A stretch of DNA of 64,000 nt from Brevundimonas pishanensis (GCF_022750635.1 NZ_JAJKBG010000005.1:248001-312000), one strand, 5' to 3'; positions 54,902 through 62,981 are shown, counted from the first letter of the stretch. The notes: a model not told the origin generated them from the letters alone. Numbers and translations: made by a program.

Positions 54902-56485
54902 TCAGTAGCTCGCGGACTCGGGTTGAAGGTCGGAGAAGGCGTGCAGGGCAGACACGAAAATGCCCAGTCCGCGCTGTCCCTTGTCGGGTTCGGCCTCGGT
55001 GCTGAGGCGATGCAGCAGGTCCGCCGAAGTCGGCAGGTTGCCGGTGGACTCGCCCGGTATGATCAAGCGGTTCAGTAGAGCGTCGTGCTGGTTCTCGTGC
55101 AGCGTCGCTGGCAAGGAGAAGCGATTGCTTCCGTCACCGTCACGCTGGGTGATCTCCTCCAGCTTCCACAGGCGGAAATCCAGTTTGGCCGCATTGGCAT
55201 GGATTTCGATAGCGGCGGCCCAGCGCAAAAGGTCGTCGACATAGTGGTTCAAGGAAGCCACTTCGTTCTCGGGCGCAGCCGCCCGGAAGTCGATCTGGTT
55301 CAACTGCTGCATGCGGTACCACGGGTCGCGGCTGATCATGCGGCTAAGGCCCGACCGAGGGCGCGAGACGATGGGGGCCCAATATTTCCACGACGCGCCA
55401 AAGCGCAACAACTGGCCCAGAGCCTTGAGAGGCAGGTGGTTGTCGCCCTGCGGTGAGGGCAGGTCGGTCCACGTCACAGTATCCGCGTGCGAGCGGGCGA
55501 CCGTATAGACTTCGCTCTCTTCGCTGCGCTCGTTCTCTGTCTCGAAGAAGCGGGCGGCAGCAAGGGCACCGTAAACCTCGGGCAGCAGTGCCGGATTTTC
55601 CTGTGCCTGTGCACCGGCGTGGTGGTCACCGACCGAGAAGGGGCGATCCCAGCCGACCATGTACATCTGGTCGAATACCGGCTCGCGGGCCAGCATATCT
55701 GCATAATACTTGAGCGCGTTTTGCGACTGCTGGGCCAGTTCCTCGGCCCGGGCAACGTTGGCGTCAGCGGACTCAACCTCGTCCGAAGGCGGGGCGGCAA
55801 AGTCGAAATAGGGCAGCATCAGAACGCCGCCGATACGGACATTGTCGGCCCCTGCGGGAACCTTGCGCCGGATGAGCTTGGCCAATGTGGGGAAGCCCGC
55901 CGCGCCCGTGCCGCCAAAGACCGAGCCGACCAGCAGGATGTTCACATCGCGCGAACCGCGGGCCGAGTTGACGTGCTCGACCAGCTGTTTCCAGAAATCC
56001 ACGTCGGTTTCGATGCGCGAGGTCATGGCTGCGGCCCCGATGTGGGGGCGCCCGCGATAACCCTGATCCAGTGGCATCTTCTGTTCGGTATCGCCGGCAC
56101 CCTTACCGACCGCGAACAGGCTGTCGAACAGGCGCTGCTCGGTCTCGCTCATCGACTCGCGGTCGAAGATCTGGGCCAGCGTGACGTTGGCGTTCGGGTG
56201 CGGTGTCCAGACGTTCTCGACCTCGGAAATCTTGCGAATTTCTGTGCGTAGAAGGGGGCTGGTACCCAAGGTGTGGTTGCCGCTGCCCTCGCGCCAGGAA
56301 CGGCGGGCGTCGATCAGGGTCTGGATCAGGCGCTCCGTGCGGTTGACGTTACCGTTGCTGCGGTCCTGATCGACCAGACCGACATACATCTGTTCTGGCA
56401 TGAGGCCCGCAGAGGTCAGGTGCAGGGTGCTCTCGACGACCTTGGCTCCGGTCCCGCCGATGCCGATGACGATATTGATGGTCAA
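54902..56485 (-). CDS. Tubulin/FtsZ-like GTPase (Tubulin_2 type), TTG start
   Basis: 527 residues. The N-terminus INIVIGIGGTGAKVVESTLH (first nucleotide-binding loop) and ILLVGSVFGGTGAAGFPTLA (residues ~175-195, equivalent to the GGGTGSG tubulin signature) mark a divergent tubulin-superfamily protein of the PF13809 type. A central insert and a ~150-residue C-terminal region are not recognised. The TTG at 56485 overlaps the stop of the upstream gene (TTGA) and has GGAGGG 7 bases before it; a longer frame to 56794 lies wholly inside that gene and is rejected. It may polymerise, but the lengths and loops differ from FtsZ and TubZ. Confidence 0.85.
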   Translation of the reverse strand: MTINIVIGIGGTGAKVVESTLHLTSAGLMPEQMYVGLVDQDRSNGNVNRTERLIQTLIDARRSWREGSGNHTLGTSPLLRTEIRKISEVENVWTPHPNANVTLAQIFDRESMSETEQRLFDSLFAVGKGAGDTEQKMPLDQGYRGRPHIGAAAMTSRIETDVDFWKQLVEHVNSARGSRDVNILLVGSVFGGTGAAGFPTLAKLIRRKVPAGADNVRIGGVLMLPYFDFAAPPSDEVESADANVARAEELAQQSQNALKYYADMLAREPVFDQMYMVGWDRPFSVGDHHAGAQAQENPALLPEVYGALAAARFFETENERSEESEVYTVARSHADTVTWTDLPSPQGDNHLPLKALGQLLRFGASWKYWAPIVSRPRSGLSRMISRDPWYRMQQLNQIDFRAAAPENEVASLNHYVDDLLRWAAAIEIHANAAKLDFRLWKLEEITQRDGDGSNRFSLPATLHENQHDALLNRLIIPGESTGNLPTSADLLHRLSTEAEPDKGQRGLGIFVSALHAFSDLQPESASY

Positions 56486-57114
56486 CGCGAAGCCCTCCGC
56501 AACGGGACAAACAGGGTGGCGAGGGGGACCGACGTGCGCATCTTGGTCGGGGCGGCGAAGCCGGTTGCCAGATGGTAGGCCAGTGCCGTCAGGACCACGC
56601 CGCCGATGCCATAGGGATAGACGCGCGAGGGCGAGACAGCCTGTGCGGCACCGCCGGTGCGCAGGCACAGCCAAGCGAACAGAACCGACAGGATCAGGGT
56701 AGCGAACAGGCCCAGCACCCACATGCCCGAGGCCGAACGCATCCCATTGACGCCGCCCACATGAGGCGCGCGCAGGCAGGCGTAGATGGCCCAAAGGCTG
56801 GCGATGACAAAGCCCGCGAGGATGCTGCGGAACAGACCGGTCTCGAGGCCCTTCACGGTATCACGCCGCAACTGGTCGATCTGGGCCTGTTGTTGGGCAG
56901 CGGAGTTGGCCGACGTGGCGTCTCCCAAAATGGTGCCCAGATTGTCTTCGGCCGCGACGGGCGCGGCCGCCGTCGTCGGCGCAGTGGGCAGATGGGCGCG
57001 GTCAAGGAAGTCCGGCGATCTGGTCGTGGCGGCAATGGCACCCCAACCGATCCCTGCCAGAATGGCAAAGATCACGAGGACCTTGAGAAGCGAAGCGAAT
57101 ATCGACTTGGCCAA
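56482..57114 (-). CDS. Four-helix membrane protein of the same operon, TTG start
   Basis: 210 residues from a TTG with AGAGG 8 bases upstream. Predicted helices: ~7-29 (SLLKVLVIFAILAGIGWGAI), ~95-115 (ILAGFVIASLWAIYACL), ~131-152 (MWVLGLFATLILSVLFAWLCL) and ~167-187 (YGIGGVVLTALAYHLATGF). An Ala/Thr/Pro-rich, Gln-rich loop lies between helices 1 and 2. No family recognised. It sits 18 bp after the lipoprotein gene and overlaps the tubulin-like start, so it may be the membrane partner of that GTPase. Confidence 0.75.
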   Translation of the reverse strand: MAKSIFASLLKVLVIFAILAGIGWGAIAATTRSPDFLDRAHLPTAPTTAAAPVAAEDNLGTILGDATSANSAAQQQAQIDQLRRDTVKGLETGLFRSILAGFVIASLWAIYACLRAPHVGGVNGMRSASGMWVLGLFATLILSVLFAWLCLRTGGAAQAVSPSRVYPYGIGGVVLTALAYHLATGFAAPTKMRTSVPLATLFVPLRRASR

Positions 57115-57132
57115 GACGGCAACCTCTGGATT

Positions 57133-58533
57133 TTAGGATTTGGTTTTGACGACGAGCGCGAGCGTGGCCAGCGGGCGGCCTCCCTCGGGCTGCTGGTCCT
57201 GCGTGCTTCGCTCCAGAATGGAGGCCAGCTCGGCAAGATTTAGCGCGGGGAAGAAGGCTGGATTGCGGGCGCTGATCGCACTGGCCTGATCGGGCGAAAC
57301 ACTCCAGTCCCGCATCCAGCGCGTCGCGTCGGAGTTAGGTTTGACCGTGCGTGTCGTGTAGCTTGCACCGATGAGATAGGTGTGGCCGGGCAGAAGATCT
57401 GCAGCGGCGCGAGCATCAAGGACGAAGGTGGCCGTCGTCTTTCCGGTGTCATCGGTGTTCACGCGCCATGTACCGCTCAGGTTCGGCATGGCCTCCCACG
57501 CGCCGGGGCCGCAGCCTTTGGATGCGCGGCGCCACACGCGAGCGAAGCCGTTGGGCTCGCCTTCCCATACAGCACCGGGCAGGACGCGCGCCTTGGGATC
57601 AACGGCAACCGTAAGGCCCGCCTTTCCGGCCTGAAGGTCCTTTACGCTGACTTCCACCTGACGGACCGGCGTCTCTGGGGTGCTGAAAACAGGAGCTGGA
57701 ATAGCAGAGCCGGTCAGACGGGCATCGGGCAGGTCACCCATCCAGTCGGCCGACGGTTCAGGGCCGAACCAGGTGAAATTGATCCGGTTCTCGGCGAAGG
57801 CGGGGCTGCCGGCACGGGTCAGGGATCGATAGGCGGTGAGGATCTCTTTGCGCGTGCCTACCAAGACCACGAACAGAGGGCGCTCGCGGGCACCGCGATG
57901 GGTGCCGACATTGGGCACCTCATAGACTGGCCCGCTATAGGGAGCGCGGATGCCGATGACGCCGATCGAGCGTTGGTCCTTGCCGTTCTGACCTGAAAGA
58001 ATACGTCGAAGCGGGCCGCCAATAGCGACTTCGGTGCTGCCCTTGAAGGCCGAAGTCGAGAGCCACAGGTCGCTGACAATGATCCGCAGGCCGGGTGAGC
58101 GGTCGTCGGCAATCTGGGCGAGCACATCGTCCAGACGGCTTTCCTGATTATCGCAATCGGCCTGTTTGCCGCAGCGATAGAAGGCGGCCGCAGCCGGGTC
58201 TGCGCGGGCGGGCATGGCGGCGATCTTCTCGCCGAACCGCTTCCAGACAATCTCGGTACTGCCGTCGCGAGCGTGATCGTTAATCAGTCGCTGAATGTCA
58301 GCCAGCGGATGCAGATTGGCATTGGCACCGTCGATATAGCCCGCAATGCTCTCGGAACCGTCCCAGTAGGCGGTGATCGGGCCGGTCTTTTCTGTCGCCG
58401 CAGGGCGCAAGGCCGCTGGAGATTGTTCAGGCGCGCAAATCTGCGTTGCCTTGCCGTTATTGCATGCGTTGAGGAACAGCGCCGTCAAACACGCAGTAAA
58501 GGCCAAACCGGCCTTAGCTTTGAGCACCGACAT
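57133..58533 (-). CDS. Lipoprotein with a vWA-like MIDAS motif, first gene of the operon
   Basis: 466 residues. The signal peptide ends LNAC with Cys24 as lipid anchor. ITAYWDGSESIAGYIDG contains Asp58-x-Ser60-x-Ser62, the DxSxS metal-ion-dependent adhesion motif, at the start of a domain with LRIIVSDLWLSTSAF, consistent with a divergent von Willebrand A fold. An Asn after the MIDAS and a downstream beta-sandwich (~280-400) follow. The ATG at 58533 has almost no spacing from GGGGG; GTG at 58527 would be better spaced. An extracytoplasmic vWA-type partner is common in operons of divergent tubulins, as I recall from comparative-genomic work. Confidence 0.75.
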   Translation of the reverse strand: MSVLKAKAGLAFTACLTALFLNACNNGKATQICAPEQSPAALRPAATEKTGPITAYWDGSESIAGYIDGANANLHPLADIQRLINDHARDGSTEIVWKRFGEKIAAMPARADPAAAAFYRCGKQADCDNQESRLDDVLAQIADDRSPGLRIIVSDLWLSTSAFKGSTEVAIGGPLRRILSGQNGKDQRSIGVIGIRAPYSGPVYEVPNVGTHRGARERPLFVVLVGTRKEILTAYRSLTRAGSPAFAENRINFTWFGPEPSADWMGDLPDARLTGSAIPAPVFSTPETPVRQVEVSVKDLQAGKAGLTVAVDPKARVLPGAVWEGEPNGFARVWRRASKGCGPGAWEAMPNLSGTWRVNTDDTGKTTATFVLDARAAADLLPGHTYLIGASYTTRTVKPNSDATRWMRDWSVSPDQASAISARNPAFFPALNLAELASILERSTQDQQPEGGRPLATLALVVKTKS

Positions 58534-58629
58534 CCCCCATTTTTGCCGGAAGTTTTTATATAACTACGGTTTAGCGCCATGGCGGAACCGGTGTCGATTC
58601 ATTTATCTCGGCGTTATTTAAATTTGTAC

Positions 58630-58650
58630 TGATCGTTGATCGGTGATCGC
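58630..58650. promoter_or_regulatory. Three tandem TGATCG heptamers in the divergent promoter region
   Basis: TGATCGT, TGATCGG and TGATCGC stand head to tail at 58630-58650, within the 149-bp region that separates the two halves of the candidate system, 33 bp before the plus-strand ATG. The rest of the region is AT-rich (TTTTTATATAAC and TTATTTAAATTTG), suitable for promoters in both directions. Confidence 0.45.
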
Positions 58651-58682
58651 GGGTGTCATATCGAGGGCGGTGGGGGTGGGTT

Positions 58683-59795
58683 ATGAGTATCATCGAGCTG
58701 TTAGTGGACGGTCAGCGGATCAAGCTGACAACAGACGAAAATGTGACCCGCGCGATTGTCGTCGGCGACCTGAAGCCGGCGACCCGCGTTGTCATCTGGG
58801 AACATGACGAGGAGGTTTTCGTCGGCGCTGCGATGGACGATCCGCAGCTGCGGGCGCTGTTTCCGCCAGAGATGCTTCCGGCCGTGCCCGGCACAAAGAA
58901 GATTACTCCTGTTTCGCAAGATGCGGCGGCGGCTCCAGAGAATGCGCTAGCAGCTGTGCCTGCTCTCCTTGAAGAGCAGCCCGTGGAGGCAGAACCGGTT
59001 CGTGTCACCCGCGTGCACGAGACACCCGTCGTCAATTCGGCAGATGCGGACCAAGAGGCTTTCGAGCGTCGCTTGGAGGCTGCTCGCCGGTTTCATGAAC
59101 GGATGGATCGCGCGAAGGCACAGTCATCCTCGGCCCCGGTTGAGGCTAAGCCGGCTCGGGTCACCCGCGTGCAGGACGCGCCAATCGTCAGGGCGTCGGA
59201 CGCGACAACCGAAGAGAGTTTGCAGCGTCGATTAGAGGCTGCTCGCCTGTTGCACGAACAGATGGATCGCGAGCAAGCACAGCAAGTCGCGATGTCCTCT
59301 GGGGCCAAACCCCGTCCTTGGCGACACTGGGTGGCCAAGCTGATTGACCTTCCTTTTCTCGTATTTGCAGCCACCCTAGCCGGAGCGTTGCTCGGCGGAG
59401 GCTTCTGGCCGGACCAGCCCGCCGCGATTGTCATCATCTCGATTGGGATGATCTTTGTTATCGAGGCTCTGATCATGCGGGTTTTTGGAGCTACCTTGGG
59501 TAAGGGACTGCTCAATATCCAGGTCCGCAAAAACGGCCGCCATATTGGGTTCTTTGCGGGAATAGGCCGCAGTCTCCAGTCGCATATCGTCGGCGCTGGA
59601 GCCTGGATACCGATCATCAGCATTGTGGTGATGCTGGGGGCGCGTACCCGCATGCTCGAAGCGGGTCGTAGTGCCTGGGATCTTGGTGCAGGAAATCAGG
59701 TCACCTATGGCAAGATTGGGTTCTTGCGGGCAGTGGGCATCATAGGCTTTTTCGTTCTGGCGTATCTGTTGTTGGCAGCGGCTGGCGGACTGTAA
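58683..59795 (+). CDS. RDD-family membrane protein with a novel N-terminal module
   Basis: 370 residues. Residues 1-~60 (IELLVDGQRIKLTTDENVTR, VVGDLKPATRVVIWEHDEEV, FVGAAMDD) form a module also present in the next gene. Residues ~102-205 contain two copies of a 52-residue unit (VRVTRVHETPVV and ARVTRVQDAPIV, each followed by ERRLEAARRFHERMD or QRRLEAARLLHEQMD), probably coiled coil. The C-terminal ~150 residues are an RDD domain with helices (LPFLVFAATLAGALLGGGF, IVIISIGMIFVIEALI) and ATLGKGLLNIQVRKNGRHIG. Function unknown; divergently arranged to the tubulin/ATPase operon. ATG chosen over an upstream frame at 58653. Confidence 0.78.
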   Translation: MSIIELLVDGQRIKLTTDENVTRAIVVGDLKPATRVVIWEHDEEVFVGAAMDDPQLRALFPPEMLPAVPGTKKITPVSQDAAAAPENALAAVPALLEEQPVEAEPVRVTRVHETPVVNSADADQEAFERRLEAARRFHERMDRAKAQSSSAPVEAKPARVTRVQDAPIVRASDATTEESLQRRLEAARLLHEQMDREQAQQVAMSSGAKPRPWRHWVAKLIDLPFLVFAATLAGALLGGGFWPDQPAAIVIISIGMIFVIEALIMRVFGATLGKGLLNIQVRKNGRHIGFFAGIGRSLQSHIVGAGAWIPIISIVVMLGARTRMLEAGRSAWDLGAGNQVTYGKIGFLRAVGIIGFFVLAYLLLAAAGGL

Positions 59796-59828
59796 GTCCG
59801 TCGCCTTGGGGAAGGTAGCGGGGCGCGA

Positions 59829-61451
59829 ATGTACAAGATGGGGTTCAGGATTGATGGCCAGACGGTAGTTCTGTCCAGCGACGACAGTGTCCGTCACGCC
59901 ATGTTGCGCGGCGATCTAAGACGCGACACCCGCGTATTCGTGGAAGATGACGACAGGGAGGTCTTTGTCGGACCTGCCGAGGATTTTGGTTGGCTGAAAG
60001 CGCGCTTCGAGGAAGTTTTCCCCGCGCCGGTCGTAACTGAAGCCGAAGTTGTCGAAGAACAGCCTGAGGTGGTCGCTCCTGCGCCCGCTCCGGTTGCCTC
60101 CGAAGATAAAAGCCCCGCCGAAGAGCCTGTCCAGCCGCCTGTCAGCGCCGCTGCGGGACAAACTCCGCAACCTGCGGAACCGCAACTGAACGTCGCGCCC
60201 GTGGCTCGCGCCAGCACCGGGAAATCTTCGACCGGACCGGTGTTGGCTCTGCTCGGGGCGTTTGTCGGTATCGTCGTTTTCGTCTTCTGGATGGTGGACA
60301 ACAACAGAAGCTATGAACCCTATGAGGCCGTGCAGTCCGAGCCGGCTGCAGTGGCAGAGGCTGAGCCCGCCTATCCGGTTCTTGAAACCGGAAGGATGTA
60401 CAGTTTCCCGCAGACTCCCGAAGCGGGCCGGGTGTTTCAGGTCGGTGACCTGCTGGTGGAACTATCTTCGGCCTACACCGATGGGTACGAGTCTCCGGTT
60501 CTCAAGCTCACTGATCCCGAGGGGCAGGTCTTCGCTTTGACGGGTGATGGCCAGTTCGAGCACGCAGAGTTTGGAGTGGGTGATCTGGATGGTGGGGGCA
60601 GAGCCGATGACCTGATCTTCACCAGTTTTTCGGGCGGGGCTCACTGCTGTTACGCGATCAGCGTCGCCACCAAACATAATGGCCAGTGGCGCAATGTCGA
60701 TTTCGGGATGTGGGATGGTGCAGGTCTTGATGGCTTCCCGACCAATCTGGGCGGGGATGCTGCGCCGGAGTTCCGCGCCTATGACAACAGCTTCCTTTAC
60801 GCATTCGCTTCCTACGCCGAAAGCGCGGCACCGGTGCAAATCCTGAAGCTGCGTGGAGGCCAGATGGTGGATGTGTCCACCGATCGCGCCTATCGGCAGG
60901 AGCACGTAAACCGCATGGCCCAGTTGGAGCCGTCCTGTCGCAATGGCCAGAACGGCGCGTGCGCGGCCTATGTCGCATCCGCAGCGCGCGCCGGATCCAT
61001 GTCTCCCGCATGGGCCGTTATGCTCCAAAGCTATACGAACACTGATTGGATATTGCCGACCGCCTGTCTCATTCCGACAAATGACGCCTGTCCGGCCTCG
61101 ATGGAGGTCGCGTTTGAAACCTATCCCGAGGCGCTTCAGTACTTCCTGGGCGAGCGGGAGTACGCCTCCCAAGCCTATGTTTCCGGCAAGCAATGGAACG
61201 GTAAGCCGTCATTTGATTGCACGGGCAATCTCGGCGAGGTGCTGGGACTGGTCTGCGATACGCCCTACCTGCGGATGCTCGATCACCAACTCGCGCAGGC
61301 CTACACCAAGGCGATGGCGTTCAGCAGGGATCGCATTGCGCTTCAGCGCACGCAGCAGGAGTGGATCGCCCTGCGCAATAGCCAACCTGCCGACCTCGAC
61401 ACGATATCCTACCTCTATCAGGCACGTATCAGCCAACTAACGGGCAACTGA
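59829..61451 (+). CDS. Membrane protein with the same N-terminal module and a periplasmic LprI-like domain
   Basis: 540 residues. The cytoplasmic N-terminus (MGFRIDGQTVVLSSDDSVRH, LRGDLRRDTRVFVEDDDREV, FVGPAEDF) aligns with the module of the preceding gene. An acidic Pro-rich linker precedes one membrane helix (VLALLGAFVGIVVFVFWMV, ~138-157). The periplasmic part has an FG-GAP-like segment (DPEGQVFALTGDGQFEHAEF, VGDLDGGGRADDLIF) and ends in an LprI/DUF1311-like four-helix domain (PSFDCTGNLGEVLGLVCDTP, LDHQLAQAYTKAM, LQRTQQEWIALRNSQP; Cys pair). LprI-type domains occur in lysozyme-inhibitor-like proteins; the role here is unknown. It lies 33 bp after the RDD gene. Confidence 0.8.
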   Translation: MYKMGFRIDGQTVVLSSDDSVRHAMLRGDLRRDTRVFVEDDDREVFVGPAEDFGWLKARFEEVFPAPVVTEAEVVEEQPEVVAPAPAPVASEDKSPAEEPVQPPVSAAAGQTPQPAEPQLNVAPVARASTGKSSTGPVLALLGAFVGIVVFVFWMVDNNRSYEPYEAVQSEPAAVAEAEPAYPVLETGRMYSFPQTPEAGRVFQVGDLLVELSSAYTDGYESPVLKLTDPEGQVFALTGDGQFEHAEFGVGDLDGGGRADDLIFTSFSGGAHCCYAISVATKHNGQWRNVDFGMWDGAGLDGFPTNLGGDAAPEFRAYDNSFLYAFASYAESAAPVQILKLRGGQMVDVSTDRAYRQEHVNRMAQLEPSCRNGQNGACAAYVASAARAGSMSPAWAVMLQSYTNTDWILPTACLIPTNDACPASMEVAFETYPEALQYFLGEREYASQAYVSGKQWNGKPSFDCTGNLGEVLGLVCDTPYLRMLDHQLAQAYTKAMAFSRDRIALQRTQQEWIALRNSQPADLDTISYLYQARISQLTGN

Positions 61452-61474
61452 TCGCTGCGGCCCTAAGCGGGTAT

Positions 61475-61628
61475 TGAGCAGGTTCTAACTGGTAACGACA
61501 ATAATGTCGGGACCAGTTAAGAGCTGCTCACTTCAGGCCCGTTAGCATTGAGCTTTTGGAATCCGACCATTTTAGCAGACCACTTAAGAGCTGCTCAAAA
61601 TGAGGGCAAACCAGCTAAGAGCTGCTCG
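61475..61628. repeat. Cluster of four 19-bp repeats (three direct, one inverted)
   Basis: ACCAGTTAAGAGCTGCTCA at 61512-61530, ACCACTTAAGAGCTGCTCA at 61579-61597 and ACCAGCTAAGAGCTGCTCG at 61610-61628 are direct copies differing at one or two positions. TGAGCAGGTTCTAACTGGT at 61475-61493 is a reverse-complement copy with a few changes. They fill the intergenic space between two converging genes. The core AAGAGCTGCTC is itself partly palindromic (GAGCTGCTC). Function unknown. Confidence 0.7.
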
Positions 61629-61710
61629 AAAGCCGCGTAGAAATAGCCCGGACGATCCTGCACGCCTCCTCGCCAAGATGATGCTCTAATTATCTTGCCC
61701 CATTCCGTAC

Positions 61711-62217
61711 TCACACTCTCAAACTGAACGATGAGCCCCAGGCTGTGTCGTGACCTCTGCCAATACCGTTGACGGCGCGTGTCATGGAGCCTGAGCGGTC
61801 CAGGAACTGATCCGCCAGTTCGATCATGAGCGGGTTTGGGGTGGCGTAGGGTGCGCGTTTTCTAAGACTATGCGCTAGGGCTTGCTCAAGGCCGGGACCG
61901 ATCATTTGGCAAGCAATGATAAAGGCGGCGGCGGGGGAGCGGCTGACGCCTGCCCAGCAGTGGATCAACAGCGGTCCCGCCGATTGGGCAGCCTGCCCAA
62001 AGGCGAGGATGTCCCTGACTAGGTCCTGTGATGGGGCAATAAGGCCGTCGCGCGCATCGGCGATATCATTGAAACGCAATTCCAGATGATGGGGCGCGAT
62101 TTGGGCAAAACGGGTGAGCTCGGCGCTGGGTGAGATCAGGCTGAGGATGTGCGAAGGACGACGTGCAAGTGCGATGGCTTCTACGTCGTGTAATGGGCAG
62201 ACGATGATGGCGCTCAT
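61711..62217 (-). CDS. Tyrosine/dual-specificity-type phosphatase in the cobalamin operon
   Basis: 168 residues. The P-loop LIHCWAGVSRSPAAA (Cys87, Arg93) is the CX5R active site of cysteine-based phosphatases, and an Asp in FNDIAD upstream may act as general acid. The ATG overlaps the cobS stop by 4 bases, so it is translated with cobT-cobS. The last specific step of cobalamin lower-ligand assembly needs an alpha-ribazole phosphate phosphatase, normally CobC; this protein is a candidate replacement, by context only. Confidence 0.82.
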   Translation of the reverse strand: MSAIIVCPLHDVEAIALARRPSHILSLISPSAELTRFAQIAPHHLELRFNDIADARDGLIAPSQDLVRDILAFGQAAQSAGPLLIHCWAGVSRSPAAAFIIACQMIGPGLEQALAHSLRKRAPYATPNPLMIELADQFLDRSGSMTRAVNGIGRGHDTAWGSSFSLRV

Positions 62218-62981
62218 AGCGCAACGACGATACTGAGCGCCAAGAGGCAGCCGATCTCGAACGCCTGTTCGACGGCCCCCAGAACATCACCTGTGCGACC
62301 GCCCAAATGTTTCCACGCCAGCCATGCGGGGATGGTCGCCGCGATCAGGCCCAGCCCCATGCCTGCACCGGCCATCAATGGTGACAGCAGGGCAAAGGGG
62401 ATAAGGCCGAAGCCTAAGGCTATCAGCACATTATATATGCTGGTCCGATCCGGATTACCTTCTTTGGCCATGCCGGGATTGCCGCCATAGGGCATGATAG
62501 CCATGGCGGTGACAGCGGCTGAGCGACCAAGTGTTTGGGCGCAGATCATGGCCACGGCGGCCAGCCATGGCGATACCTCTATCAGGGCAGCAAGGCAGGC
62601 GATCCGGAGCGTGAGATTGAGGAACAGTACCGAGGCCCCATAGGTGCCAAGGCGACTGTCCTTCATGATTTCCAAGCGGCGCTCACGCGTGGTTCCGCCG
62701 CCGATGCCATCGGCCGTATCGGCAAGGCCGTCTTCGTGGAAACAGCCGGTCAGGGCCATGCTGGCCGCAACGGCCAGAATGGCCGCCACCAAGGGCGCGG
62801 TGATCTGGGCTGCGCCATAGAGGACCGCAGCCGAAGCACCTCCGACCATCATCCCGACGAGGGGATAATAGCGGGCGCTAGCTTGGATCCATGCGGGATC
62901 AAAGGCCTTGAGTTGCGGTGTCGGGATGCGCGTCAGGAACTGGACCGCGCAAATCACAAGATTGATCTCGCGACGGATCAT
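62214..62981 (-). CDS. cobS: Adenosylcobinamide-GDP ribazoletransferase (cobalamin synthase)
   Basis: 255 residues with multiple membrane helices. Joins adenosylcobinamide-GDP and alpha-ribazole at the inner membrane. The family signature FLTRIPTPQ near the start, RYYPLVGMMVGG, and TGCFHEDGLADTADGIGGG with EIMKDSRLGTYG (acidic metal-binding motifs) are all present. The start overlaps the cobT stop by 4 bases. Confidence 0.95.
   Translation of the reverse strand: MIRREINLVICAVQFLTRIPTPQLKAFDPAWIQASARYYPLVGMMVGGASAAVLYGAAQITAPLVAAILAVAASMALTGCFHEDGLADTADGIGGGTTRERRLEIMKDSRLGTYGASVLFLNLTLRIACLAALIEVSPWLAAVAMICAQTLGRSAAVTAMAIMPYGGNPGMAKEGNPDRTSIYNVLIALGFGLIPFALLSPLMAGAGMGLGLIAATIPAWLAWKHLGGRTGDVLGAVEQAFEIGCLLALSIVVAL

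Noticed and set aside
54902..56794. Longer tubulin-like protein starting at 56794
   Set aside because: The extra 103 residues lie entirely within the four-helix gene in another frame and are Arg/Pro-rich; the TTG at 56485 has a good ribosome site and starts exactly at the conserved GTPase loop.
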